DNA from: an uncultured Eubacteriales bacterium
Lineage (GTDB): Bacteria > Bacillota > Clostridia > Lachnospirales > Lachnospiraceae
Direction: 5' to 3'
Assembly (NCBI GenBank): GCA_900317515.1
Contig: ONHA01000002.1
Coordinates: 61,194 to 125,193 of the forward strand
DNA: 64,000 nucleotides
Positions 15,880 to 24,414 of this stretch are shown in pieces. A program made the translations under genes and the position numbers. How positions within the stretch are numbered: position 1 is the first letter of the stretch; each line of letters begins with the position of its first letter. The notes under the pieces were generated by a model that made no database searches, had not been told where the DNA came from, and was given only the letters and a program-made list of their open reading frames with translations.

Positions 15880-15909
15880 TCCTTTGTACACCTTTTGCAT
15901 GTATCTGAA

Positions 15910-15994
15910 TGCGGAAGAAGGGACTTGAACCCTCACGACTGCAATAGCCACTAGATCCTTAGTCTAGCTCGTCTGCCAATTCCGACACTTCCGC
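15910..15994 (-). tRNA. tRNA-Leu (anticodon AAG)
   Basis: An 85-nt cloverleaf. The acceptor GCGGAAG/CTTCCGC is complete. The anticodon stem CTAGA/TCTAG encloses CTAAGGA, which places AAG at positions 34-36. A long variable arm typical of Leu tRNAs is present, and the T loop is TTCAAGT. CCA is not encoded. The 3' end faces the conjugative element, the usual orientation for integration into a tRNA 3' end. Confidence 0.92.
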
Positions 15995-16037
15995 GAACCG
16001 TTGACTTGTTTTTTTGTTTACCGCGTCAACAAATGCT

Positions 16038-16066
16038 ATTATAGTCACCTCTCCCCCATTTGTCAA
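16038..16066 (-). promoter_or_regulatory. Consensus promoter of tRNA-Leu
   Basis: On the minus strand TTGACA (16066-16061), a 17-base spacer and TATAAT (16043-16038) form a perfect sigma-A promoter, 43 bases before the tRNA 5' end. Confidence 0.9.
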
Positions 16067-16329
16067 CACCTTTTTTCAAAATTTTTAAAACAATTTATCG
16101 CTGTCCAATCGCACAAATTGCACCCGCGTTTTCATTTACATCTCGTGCAATTCTCACAATTCAAATTGATTCTTATGCGCATACATGTTAAAATAAACGT
16201 AACTATTCAGCACCCCCTATTCGCAGCCGCTGCGCGGCTGCTTCATGTGGCGGTCAGAGGCGCTTCGCGCCTTGCCCGCCCCCTGTGGTATATTATGCTT
16301 TTCATTTTTTACTATAAAGGAGACCTTCT
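16067..16329. other. Leader region of the oxidoreductase gene
   Basis: No gene was seen in this 263-bp gap. It has an AT-rich half and then two GC-rich hairpins, GCAGCCGC-TGC-GCGGCTGC (about 16222-16240) and GGCGC-TTC-GCGCC (about 16259-16271). TATATTAT-like -10 candidates lie near 16290. The ribosome site AAAGGAG precedes the ATG at 16330. The hairpins resemble small palindromic repeat elements. Confidence 0.4.
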
Positions 16330-19164
16330 ATGCCTGTAATGTTCGAAAATGACCCGAAAAACAAAGAGCGCCTGGCCAAATGGAAGCTCGGCGACCCGAT
16401 GATCAACGAGCGGGACTTCTGGCAGGACGAGAACTACGTCGCGCCTGACAAGGAAAAGGAAAAAATGGTCCTGAAGCTCGCCATGATGATCACCGACCGC
16501 TACATCAAGCGCTACACCCGCACGGTCAACAACCGTGACCCGGAGTACTGGGCCCTCGACCGCATCCTGACCAAGGATGAGGTCCGCTTCCTCCTGAACT
16601 TCAAGAAGACCCGCGTGCCCTACACGGTCAGCCAGCTCGCGAAAATGAACGGCATGAGCTTCGAGGACACGAAGAAAATGATCGAGCGCTTAAGCTGGAT
16701 CGGCATGATAGAAATGACCCGCCGCAAGAAACCGCCCCATGTCAAGATGTGGAACCTTCCGATCTTCGTGCCGGGCAGCGCCGAGTTCATGGTCATGAAC
16801 GACAAGCTGACGGACGAGCATCCGGAGCTCTTCACATTCTTCAACCTGATGACCCAGCTCCCGCTCGCGGGCGTCACCCAGATGGTTCCGGAAGGCGGCG
16901 CCGGCATCGGCATGCACGTCATCCCGGTCGAGAAGGCCATCGAGACCGAGAACAAATCCGTGAACCTCGAGCACATCTCCCACTGGCTCGACAAGTACGA
17001 CAAGATCTCCGTCGGCATCTGCACCTGCCGCAAGCAGCAGACCCACCGCGGCGAAGGCTCCGGCGAGATCGAGGGCGAGTACTGCATGGGCCTCGGCGAC
17101 CTCGCCGAATGGATGATCAGCCGCGACATGGGCCGCTACGTCACCAAGGAGGAGGCTCTGGAGATCCTGGCCCGCGCCGAGCGCAAGGGCTTCGTCCACC
17201 AGGTCACCAACATCGACGGCGAGGACAAGATCGTCGCGATCTGCAACTGCGCTCCGGGCGTCTGCAACGCTCTCCGCACCTCCCAGCTCTACAACACCCC
17301 GAATATGTCCGCCTCCGCCTACCGCGCCAAGGTCGACAAGGAGAAATGCGTCGCCTGCGGCAAATGCGTCGAAGTATGTCCGGTGGGAGCCGCCCGTCTC
17401 GGCCAGAAGCTCTGCACGAAGCACGGCGAGGTCACGTATCCGGTCAGCGAGCTCCCGAACAGCAATGTCTGGGGCCCGGACAAGTGGAACTACAACTACC
17501 GCGACACATCCAAGCTGAACGTCTACGACACCGGCACGGCTCCCTGCAAAACCGCATGTCCGGCTCACCTGGCGATCCAGGGCTACATCAAGATGGCCGC
17601 CGAAGGCCGCTACCGCGAGGCGCTCGAGCTCATCAAGCAGGACAACCCGTTCCCGGCAGTCTGCGGCTCCGTCTGCAACCGCCGCTGCGAGGACGCCTGC
17701 ACGCGCGGCACGATCGACCAGCCGCTCGCGATCGACGAGATCAAGAAATACATCGCCTCCCTCGATCTGAACGCCGAGGACCGCTATATCCCGCTCTGCG
17801 AGAACGGTGAAGGCAAGGAGTGGACCGACTACAAGATCGCGGTCATCGGCTCCGGCCCGGCAGGTCTCTCCGCAGCTTACTATCTCCGCCGCGAAGGTTA
17901 CCCGGTCACCGTCTTCGAGAAGGAGCCGGTTCCGGGCGGCATGCTGATCAACGGCATTCCGAGCTTCCGCCTCGAGAAGGACATCCTGAAGGCTGAGATC
18001 GACGTCATCCGCGAGATGGGCGCCGAGATCCGCTGCGGCGTTGAGGTCGGCAAGGACGTAACGCTCGACGAGCTCCGCGCTGAAGGCTACAAGGCCTTCT
18101 ACATCGCGATCGGCGCCCAGGGCGGCCGCATGACCGGCGTTCTGGGCGAGGATGCCGAGGGCGTTGAGACCGGTGTTCATTTCCTGCGCCGCGTGAACCT
18201 TGACCACACGGTTCGCCTTGAAGGCCGCACGGTCGTTGTCGGCGGCGGCAATGTCGCGGTCGACGTCGCCCGCACTGCCCTCCGCACCGGCACGGAGTCC
18301 GTCACGATGCTCTGCCTTGAGTCCGAAAATGAAATGCCCGCCGCTCGCGACGAGGTCGAAGAGGCCCGCGAGGAAGGCATCAGGGTCATGAACGGCTGGG
18401 GCCCGAAGGAGGTCCTCACGAAGGACGGCCGCGTGACCGGCATCGTCTTCAAGAAGTGCATCTCCGTCTACGATGCGGATCACCGCTTCAGCCCGGTCTA
18501 TGATGAAAATGAAACCATCACCATCGAGTGCGAGAATATCCTTCTCTCCATCGGCCAGAGCATCGAGTGGGGCGATCTCCTCAAGGGATCCAGGGTCGAG
18601 CTCAACCGCAACGGCACGGCTAAGGCGGATCCGGTGACCTATCAGACCGCTGAGCCGGACATCTTCGTCGGCGGCGACGTCTACTCCGGACCGAAGTTCG
18701 CGATCGACGCGATCGCGGCAGGCCGCGAGGGCATGGTCTCCATCAACCGCTTCGTCCACCCGGGCAACTCTCTCACGATCAACCGTGACCTCCGCCTCTT
18801 CAAGGAGCTCAACAAGGATGATATCTACGTGGAGACCTTCGACAACGCGAAGCGCCAGATCCCGGGCAAAAAGGCCGGTATCGCCGCGAAGACCTTCGAC
18901 GATCTCCGCCTGACCCTCACCGAGGAGCAGGTGAAGACAGAGGCGGCAAGATGCCTCGGCTGCGGTGCCTCCAAGGTCGACGAGAACCGCTGCATCGGCT
19001 GCGGACTCTGCACGACCCGCTGTAATTTCGACGCGATCCACCTCGAGAGGACGCATCCGAACGCAACCCACATGATCCGGTGCGAGGACAAGCTTCCGCT
19101 CATCGCCTCCTACGCGGCGAAGCGCGGCGCGAAGATCGCGATCAAGAAGATCACCGGAAAATAA
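16330..19164 (+). CDS. Large Fe-S flavoprotein NAD(P)-dependent oxidoreductase (GltD-like)
   Basis: 944 aa. The N-terminal 110 residues contain a winged-helix-like segment (VPYTVSQLAKMNGMSFEDTKKMIERLSWIGMIEM). A Cys-rich region follows (ICTCRKQQTH, ICNCAPGVCN), then a ferredoxin motif CVACGKCVEVCP. Next is a GltD-type Fe-S domain (CKTACPAHLAIQGY...CGSVCNRRCEDAC), an FAD site (VIGSGPAGLSAAYYL) and an NAD(P) site (VVVGGGNVAVDVARTA). A second CIGCGLCTTRC motif lies at the end. GltD-like proteins carry electrons between NAD(P)H, FAD and Fe-S partners. Glutamate synthase small subunits are about 480 aa, so this is a fused form. No large subunit is adjacent, so glutamate synthesis should not be assumed. 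AAAGGAG supports the start at 16330. Confidence 0.85.
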   Translation: MPVMFENDPKNKERLAKWKLGDPMINERDFWQDENYVAPDKEKEKMVLKLAMMITDRYIKRYTRTVNNRDPEYWALDRILTKDEVRFLLNFKKTRVPYTVSQLAKMNGMSFEDTKKMIERLSWIGMIEMTRRKKPPHVKMWNLPIFVPGSAEFMVMNDKLTDEHPELFTFFNLMTQLPLAGVTQMVPEGGAGIGMHVIPVEKAIETENKSVNLEHISHWLDKYDKISVGICTCRKQQTHRGEGSGEIEGEYCMGLGDLAEWMISRDMGRYVTKEEALEILARAERKGFVHQVTNIDGEDKIVAICNCAPGVCNALRTSQLYNTPNMSASAYRAKVDKEKCVACGKCVEVCPVGAARLGQKLCTKHGEVTYPVSELPNSNVWGPDKWNYNYRDTSKLNVYDTGTAPCKTACPAHLAIQGYIKMAAEGRYREALELIKQDNPFPAVCGSVCNRRCEDACTRGTIDQPLAIDEIKKYIASLDLNAEDRYIPLCENGEGKEWTDYKIAVIGSGPAGLSAAYYLRREGYPVTVFEKEPVPGGMLINGIPSFRLEKDILKAEIDVIREMGAEIRCGVEVGKDVTLDELRAEGYKAFYIAIGAQGGRMTGVLGEDAEGVETGVHFLRRVNLDHTVRLEGRTVVVGGGNVAVDVARTALRTGTESVTMLCLESENEMPAARDEVEEAREEGIRVMNGWGPKEVLTKDGRVTGIVFKKCISVYDADHRFSPVYDENETITIECENILLSIGQSIEWGDLLKGSRVELNRNGTAKADPVTYQTAEPDIFVGGDVYSGPKFAIDAIAAGREGMVSINRFVHPGNSLTINRDLRLFKELNKDDIYVETFDNAKRQIPGKKAGIAAKTFDDLRLTLTEEQVKTEAARCLGCGASKVDENRCIGCGLCTTRCNFDAIHLERTHPNATHMIRCEDKLPLIASYAAKRGAKIAIKKITGK

Positions 19165-19173
19165 TAACCAGGA

Positions 19174-19209
19174 CAAAAAAAGCAGCTCTCGTCAAGAGAG
19201 CTGTTTTTT
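19174..19209. terminator. Bidirectional terminator
   Basis: CAGCTCTC and GAGAGCTG pair around GTCAA, with seven A residues before and seven T residues after the hairpin. It can end transcription of the oxidoreductase (plus) and of the membrane protein gene that converges from the right. Confidence 0.85.
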
Positions 19210-19229
19210 TGTATGAAAACATTTTCCGT

Positions 19230-20129
19230 TCACTTCCCCGGAACAGGCGGCTTCCCCATCGGCGGCATCGGCACGCTCACATTGAACACCAGCTTGATCA
19301 GCCAGACAAAGAACACCAGCACCAGGATCGGAATCACGCAGGAGGTCACGATCATCACCGCCAGCGCCTCGATCATGTTGTTCAGGACCCTCTCAAAGGT
19401 AGAGGTCGCCACCGTGACCTTGTCCTTCGCCGCCTCGATGATATCTCCCGCAGCGGATGTCACGGTCCCGGTCAGTCTCTCCCACCAGGAGAGCTCCGAT
19501 TCGGTGCTCTCCGCCCCTTCTGAGGCATTTTCGGCCGCCTCCGCGACTGCGGACTCCGCGTTGGACTCCAGGTCCTCCACGGTCTCCGTGGCGGCCTCCA
19601 GCGTCGCGTTGATCGACTCCCCGTAGGTTGTCTCGATCATATCCGAAACCCATGCGCTTGCGGGTACGATCAGCATGATCGCTGCCGCAAATGCAAACAG
19701 CTTCAGCGCCGTCGTTTTAAGAAAAGGCTTTTTCCAGAAGGGCGTCAGAGCCCACATAACGCATCCCAGCGGTATCAGAACTTTGCACGCCGCAGCTCCA
19801 AGGATCGTGAGCAAATATTTCTCCAGATAGAGCGCGCAGATCACGATCACAAAATACCCGCTGATATCGGCCAGTTTGGTCGCGATCGGGGTCGCCACAT
19901 CCCCCGGGATCAGCGTGATCGCAGCCGAGGCCGCCGTGGAAGCCGCCGTGAGCTCCATCACGTTCTGCTTCTTTTCATCGAGCGATGCGATCGTCTTCGC
20001 ATAGGTGTCTACATTTGTCGCCCATTTTGCGGCTACGAAAAATGACAGGCATGCGATAATGAGAGGAATCACAACCGTCAGTACTTTCTTCACCCGCGGG
20101 TCCACGTTGATAAGATTCTTCTCTTCCAT
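19230..20129 (-). CDS. Multi-span membrane protein of unknown function
   Basis: 299 aa. Hydrophobic spans lie near residues 18-37, 88-110, 115-130, 138-158 and 250-280. A long Ala/Glu-rich soluble segment lies between the last two (about 170-235, ATETVEDLESNAESAVAEAAENA) and has coiled-coil character. The protein ends in a proline-rich tail, VPMPPMGKPPVPGK. No catalytic motif was seen and no family is recognised. The gene starts three bases after the esterase stop, so the two form an operon. Confidence 0.6.
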   Translation of the reverse strand: MEEKNLINVDPRVKKVLTVVIPLIIACLSFFVAAKWATNVDTYAKTIASLDEKKQNVMELTAASTAASAAITLIPGDVATPIATKLADISGYFVIVICALYLEKYLLTILGAAACKVLIPLGCVMWALTPFWKKPFLKTTALKLFAFAAAIMLIVPASAWVSDMIETTYGESINATLEAATETVEDLESNAESAVAEAAENASEGAESTESELSWWERLTGTVTSAAGDIIEAAKDKVTVATSTFERVLNNMIEALAVMIVTSCVIPILVLVFFVWLIKLVFNVSVPMPPMGKPPVPGK

Positions 20130-20132
20130 CCC

Positions 20133-21029
20133 TTAGCCCTCCAGGAAGAACCTGCACTCGTCGTCATTGCAGATCTTCGCCTCTTCCGTCTTGATGTTGC
20201 AGTGGAAAACATGATTAAGCGGCTCTTCCTCCGTCCCGTAGGTCTTATCGACAAATGAAACGCCCACAGCCGCCAGTTTCTCCGCAAGATGCTTCTGTGC
20301 CGGCGGCCCCGCGAGCGGGTCCTTATTTGCCGTCATGATATACGCTCTGGGGAATTTCTCATTGATAAAGGGAATCGGATTGATGAGTGCGATCTCCTCA
20401 TCGCTTCCGTGTTCCGCAAGCAGGGCATCCATCAGGCCTTTTGTCAGGGCGGACGTGTCCTTACTCCCGAGGTCGATCTCATAGATACCGCAGTTGAGCC
20501 CGACCGCCGCCGGCACGAACGGCCGCCCGTCCGGGTATCTCGGCGTCTCAAAGCCCATGCGGGCCGCATAGGAGGGATCCGTGCAGGCCGCCGAGTAGAT
20601 CGTCAGCATATGGGCGCCGGCAGAATCTCCGACCGCATAGATTTTCTCCATGTCAAACCACTCATCATTCCGAAACATCCACTCAAACACCAGATTTGTG
20701 TCGACCAGGCCTGCAGGGAACTTGAACTCAGGCGCCACCCGGTAGGTGAAATTGACAACCGCAAATCCCCTCTGGGCAAGGTTCATGCAGTACCACTGGT
20801 AGCGCTCCTTGTCCCCGTAGGTCCAACCGCCGCCGTGAATGCTCACGATCACAGGGAGTTTCCCTGCCGTTCCCTTCGGGCGGTAGACATCCAGCTTCTG
20901 CCAGGCCGCATCCGTCCCGTAGAGGATGTTGTCACGGCGCTCGATGTCCGGCGGCGTTGTGAGCCCTTTGTCCCGCTTGTCGTCGCCTGCCTTGAAGGAT
21001 CTCCTCAGCATTTCGGTCATAAATGTCAT
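20133..21029 (-). CDS. Alpha/beta hydrolase, HSL-type esterase
   Basis: 298 aa. The oxyanion motif HGGGW (in VSIHGGGWTYGDK, about residue 67) and the nucleophile motif GDSAG (about 153-157) identify the hormone-sensitive-lipase group of alpha/beta hydrolases, which hydrolyse short-chain carboxylic esters. A catalytic His is likely near NHVFH at the C-terminus. There is no signal peptide, so it acts in the cytoplasm. AAAGGAG precedes the ATG. It lies five bases after the histidine kinase stop, so it may be co-transcribed with it. Confidence 0.85.
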   Translation of the reverse strand: MTFMTEMLRRSFKAGDDKRDKGLTTPPDIERRDNILYGTDAAWQKLDVYRPKGTAGKLPVIVSIHGGGWTYGDKERYQWYCMNLAQRGFAVVNFTYRVAPEFKFPAGLVDTNLVFEWMFRNDEWFDMEKIYAVGDSAGAHMLTIYSAACTDPSYAARMGFETPRYPDGRPFVPAAVGLNCGIYEIDLGSKDTSALTKGLMDALLAEHGSDEEIALINPIPFINEKFPRAYIMTANKDPLAGPPAQKHLAEKLAAVGVSFVDKTYGTEEEPLNHVFHCNIKTEEAKICNDDECRFFLEG

Positions 21030-21034
21030 TGCTT

Positions 21035-23035
21035 TTACTCCTTTATGTCTGTCAAATCTTTAAATATTTTGATCTGTGTCTCCAGTTCGTCATAGAGTGC
21101 TTCCATGTCCAGCGGCTTGGTGATATACCCCGTCATCCCGCACTCCCTGGCTTTGATGATCGATTCGTCAAACACATCCGCGGACATCGCGATGATCGGG
21201 ACTGTTTTCGCGTCGTCCCTGTCCATCGCCCGGATCTTCCGGGTAGCCATGAGTCCGTTCATGACAGGCATGTGGATATCCATCAGGATCGCCCCGTAGC
21301 AGCCTTCCGGCGAGTTCTGGAACATGTCGGCCGCAGCCTCACCGTTGTCCGCCACATCGACGCAGATATCGACCCGCCCGAGAATACCGCAGGCCACCTT
21401 CTGGTTGATCACATTGTCCTCCGCGAGAAGAACCCTCATCCCCCGGATCAGGTCATATGTTTTCGGCTCCCGGCGTTCTTTTTCCACGGCAGGCGAGACC
21501 GGACAGCAGGCAGGAAAATCAACGGTTACGTAAAATGCGGTTCCCTCTCCTTCCTTGCTCTCCACCCGGATATCTCCGCCCATCATCTGTATGAGCGTCC
21601 TTGTGATCGTGAGCCCGAGGCCCGTCCCGCTGCCGTATTTGGACGGATTCCGGTTCTCCTGGGCAAACGGAACAAATATGCTGGGCAGGAACGACTCGCT
21701 GATCCCGCAGCCGTCGTCTGTTATCGTAAACGTGTTTCTGATATTGCCCTCCAAAAGCTCCTGCCCGACAGAGAGGTTGATGTGGCCGCCCCGCTCCGTG
21801 AATTTCACGGCGTTGTTGAGCAGATTGATGAGGATCTGCTTCAAACGGACAATATCGAAGCACATGTCCTCGTAGAGGATGCCCTTCTCATCCATAACCA
21901 CCGAGATGCCCTTCTTGAGAGCCAGCGGATCGATGATCGCATGCATCTCCCTGAAAAGACTTTTAAGGTTTGACTCCACCGGATTCAGCTTCACATCGCC
22001 GGCTTCCGCCTTGTTGAGCTCCAGCACCTCGTTGATGATCGAGAGCAGGTACCGGCCGGAGATGCGGATATTTTCCAGATAGTTTTTTGCTCCTTCCAGC
22101 GTCTCCTGCTCAAGTCCGAGCGCCGAGAGGCCGATCACCGCGTTCATCGGGGTCCGAAGCTCGTGGCTCAGGCGGGACATGAACCGTCCCATATCAGCAT
22201 TGAGCTGCTTCTCCTTCTCAAGAGAGCGGGCGAGCTCCTTGGAGAGCTCCTCTATCTTTCTTTGCTGCGAGAGCGTCTCCGTCGCATCCAGAAACGTTCC
22301 CACGAGACCGATGATCGTATCCCCGTCATAGGCAGGCGCCTTGGTCGCAAAGATATCCCTGTTTTCCCCGTGGACCCGGCACGTGCCCCGGGCAAGCCTC
22401 ACGCTGGCGCCCTTAAGGACTCTCTCCTCGTCCTTGCGGAAGGGCTCCGGATCGTCATGCCAGCCCATATCCTCGTCCGTCTTGCCGATCAGAACATCCT
22501 CCGAAGGAAAGCCGTAGAAATCGAGGAATGCCTGATTGACGCCCACGAACCTGCGCTCCGTATCCTTCCAGAACATGCAGGTCTGGGTGGTGTCGAGCAC
22601 CTTCGCAAGAAGAATGTCACGGACCTTGTCCCGGGCATGCCGGTTGTGGTCCTCCGTGATATCCATGGTCGTGACATAGATCAGCTTTCCGCCGTCGTCC
22701 GCCTCCCGGGCTTCCATATTTCCCCGAAACCAGCGGTACTCTCCGTTCACGTTGAGCCGCATGCGGAACGGATAAAGCGTTCCGGGAGCCCTGAGCATCT
22801 CATACAGCTTGCTCTCAAGGCTGATCCTGTCGTCCGGATGGAAGAACACATTCAGGTTATTGAAAAAATATTCCTCAAAAGTCTCCCTCTGAAGCTGCAG
22901 GGCCTCAAGGAACCGGTCCGTGATCATGACAAGCTCATATCGGTTGTTCTTTGAATAAAAGATAACCGTACAGTTCGGTATGCGCTCCATCTCGGAACGG
23001 ATCTCATCAGCCATATGGTACATTTTATCAGCCAT
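21035..23035 (-). CDS. PAS-domain hybrid histidine kinase/response regulator
   Basis: 666 aa with no membrane span, so it senses a cytoplasmic signal. It has two PAS-like domains (about 15-125, with FHPDDR and FRMRLNVNGEYRWFRG, and 140-255, with DTERRFVGVNQAFLDFYGFP). These are followed by HisKA with the phosphorylated His in SHELRTPMN (about 290), then HATPase with N box NLLNNAVKFT, G1 DDGCGI and G2 GTGLGLT. A C-terminal receiver domain has ILMDIHMPVMNG and TGYITKPLD. No Hpt domain or output protein is adjacent, so the target is unknown. The start at 23035 is supported by GGGAGG. Confidence 0.92.
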   Translation of the reverse strand: MADKMYHMADEIRSEMERIPNCTVIFYSKNNRYELVMITDRFLEALQLQRETFEEYFFNNLNVFFHPDDRISLESKLYEMLRAPGTLYPFRMRLNVNGEYRWFRGNMEAREADDGGKLIYVTTMDITEDHNRHARDKVRDILLAKVLDTTQTCMFWKDTERRFVGVNQAFLDFYGFPSEDVLIGKTDEDMGWHDDPEPFRKDEERVLKGASVRLARGTCRVHGENRDIFATKAPAYDGDTIIGLVGTFLDATETLSQQRKIEELSKELARSLEKEKQLNADMGRFMSRLSHELRTPMNAVIGLSALGLEQETLEGAKNYLENIRISGRYLLSIINEVLELNKAEAGDVKLNPVESNLKSLFREMHAIIDPLALKKGISVVMDEKGILYEDMCFDIVRLKQILINLLNNAVKFTERGGHINLSVGQELLEGNIRNTFTITDDGCGISESFLPSIFVPFAQENRNPSKYGSGTGLGLTITRTLIQMMGGDIRVESKEGEGTAFYVTVDFPACCPVSPAVEKERREPKTYDLIRGMRVLLAEDNVINQKVACGILGRVDICVDVADNGEAAADMFQNSPEGCYGAILMDIHMPVMNGLMATRKIRAMDRDDAKTVPIIAMSADVFDESIIKARECGMTGYITKPLDMEALYDELETQIKIFKDLTDIKE

Positions 23036-23133
23036 CTTGTCCTCCCTGTTTACGATTATTATGTGACTATTGTAGCATAAACGGACATTTTCCGCACAGA
23101 TAATTAGATAGATTTATGATATTTTTTCCATTT

Positions 23134-23166
23134 AAAAAGAGGACCGCCCTTCCGGACAGTCCTCTT
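23134..23166 (-). terminator. Terminator of the metallophosphoesterase gene
   Basis: On the minus strand AGAGGAC and GTCCTCT pair at the base of a stem and are followed by TTTTT. It starts a few bases after the stop at 23173. Confidence 0.75.
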
Positions 23167-23172
23167 ACGCTT

Positions 23173-24375
23173 TTATTTCGTAAAATAAACATTTACCACC
23201 ATGATCTCGCTGTCGCAGCCTACCCGAAGAGGCGGACCGTAATAGCCGACACCCGACGTGACGACCGTCTGGAGGTCATCCACAACCTTGAACCCGTAAT
23301 TGTTCTCATTGAAGAACGGCGTGAACAGGGTTGCGGGGAATATCTGGCCGGCATGCGTGTGGCCGCTCAGCGCAAGGTCGGCGCCGTTTGCCTTCAGGTT
23401 CTTATAATCAACCGGCTCATGCTCAAGCACCAGAACCGGCAGCGAGGTATCGATTCCCTTCATGAGCTCCGAAGCCGTAAGGCGCTCCTCAGTGCCTCTG
23501 CCGGACTTCTCGCCGTCCTCACGCAGAACCAGAACGATTGAATCGTCCACGACCTTTACGACCTCATCCGAAAGCACCTCCATACCGCAGCCGCAGATGA
23601 AATCCGTCACTTCCTTGCTTCTCACGGCGTCCTCGACCGCCGTCATGGGGAATCCTCCGAAGAGAGGCTCCTCGACATCGTGGTTCCCGTAGACGCCGTA
23701 GCTGCCGTATCTGGACTTGATCCCCTTCAGGATCTCCTGGTAGACTTCCGGCTCTCTCAGGCCATAATAGGTGCTTGTCAGGAAGTCCCCGGCGGTGAGC
23801 ACCAGGTCCGCGTCCTGTGCATTGACGAGGTCGACCATCTTCTGCATGGTCTCGGGGTGCGAGTTGACGCTCATGTGCAGGTCACCGAGCAGGACAACCT
23901 TGAGCGGCCTCTCGCCCAGATCCGTTTTCAGCTCCTTATCGATCGTCACATCAAGCGAGTGCACCTTCACATCCTGCGCATGGACGAGACCGTACGCGTT
24001 CACGAGGATCGTTCCCAGGCAGACTACTGCAAGAAGCACCCTTGCCGCCGCCATGAGAGCCTCTCTCTTGCCGCTTCCAAAGAGGAAAATGAGAAGCAGC
24101 AGAAGCCAGGCTGCAAGCTCAAGGAGTATCATGTAGAAAAGGAAGCCCAGGATCACATTTCCGATCCGCATCATGAAGAATTTGAACGCGGAATCCGGAA
24201 GAAATGCCCCCAGAACGGGAGGCAGTACGCCGATGAGAAGCAGCAATACCACCGCCACGGCAAACCCCTTATGGTCCCTGTAGGAGGGAAATGCAAAGAG
24301 AAACAGGCCGTGCAGCATCAAAGTCATCAGAATATAAGTCACTACATAAGCAGATGGTATCAGGTATGTATACAT
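23173..24375 (-). CDS. Membrane-anchored metallophosphoesterase (YkuE-like)
   Basis: 400 aa. The first 130 residues hold four hydrophobic spans. A calcineurin-type phosphoesterase domain follows, with metal ligands in GDLHM (about 168), LVLTAGDF (about 196), GVYGNHD (about 232), an EHEP His near 305 and SGHTHAGQ (about 330). Proteins of this type act on nucleotides or lipid-linked phosphates near the membrane. The substrate cannot be told from sequence. It is followed by its own terminator and preceded by the DUF975-type gene 39 bp away. Confidence 0.87.
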   Translation of the reverse strand: MYTYLIPSAYVVTYILMTLMLHGLFLFAFPSYRDHKGFAVAVVLLLLIGVLPPVLGAFLPDSAFKFFMMRIGNVILGFLFYMILLELAAWLLLLLIFLFGSGKREALMAAARVLLAVVCLGTILVNAYGLVHAQDVKVHSLDVTIDKELKTDLGERPLKVVLLGDLHMSVNSHPETMQKMVDLVNAQDADLVLTAGDFLTSTYYGLREPEVYQEILKGIKSRYGSYGVYGNHDVEEPLFGGFPMTAVEDAVRSKEVTDFICGCGMEVLSDEVVKVVDDSIVLVLREDGEKSGRGTEERLTASELMKGIDTSLPVLVLEHEPVDYKNLKANGADLALSGHTHAGQIFPATLFTPFFNENNYGFKVVDDLQTVVTSGVGYYGPPLRVGCDSEIMVVNVYFTK

Positions 24376-24414
24376 TTATGTCAGTCCTCCGGGCCAGATT
24401 ACCCCGGCAATCGC

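Noticed and set aside
15456-15900. Riboswitch before the lipoprotein or tRNA
   Set aside because: The hairpins lie between convergent or same-strand ends and not in a leader; no known aptamer core was recognised.
16690-19176. An 828-codon open frame antisense to the oxidoreductase
   Set aside because: It mirrors the GC-rich codon third positions of the plus-strand gene, has no ribosome site or domain, and the plus frame has clear FAD and Fe-S motifs.
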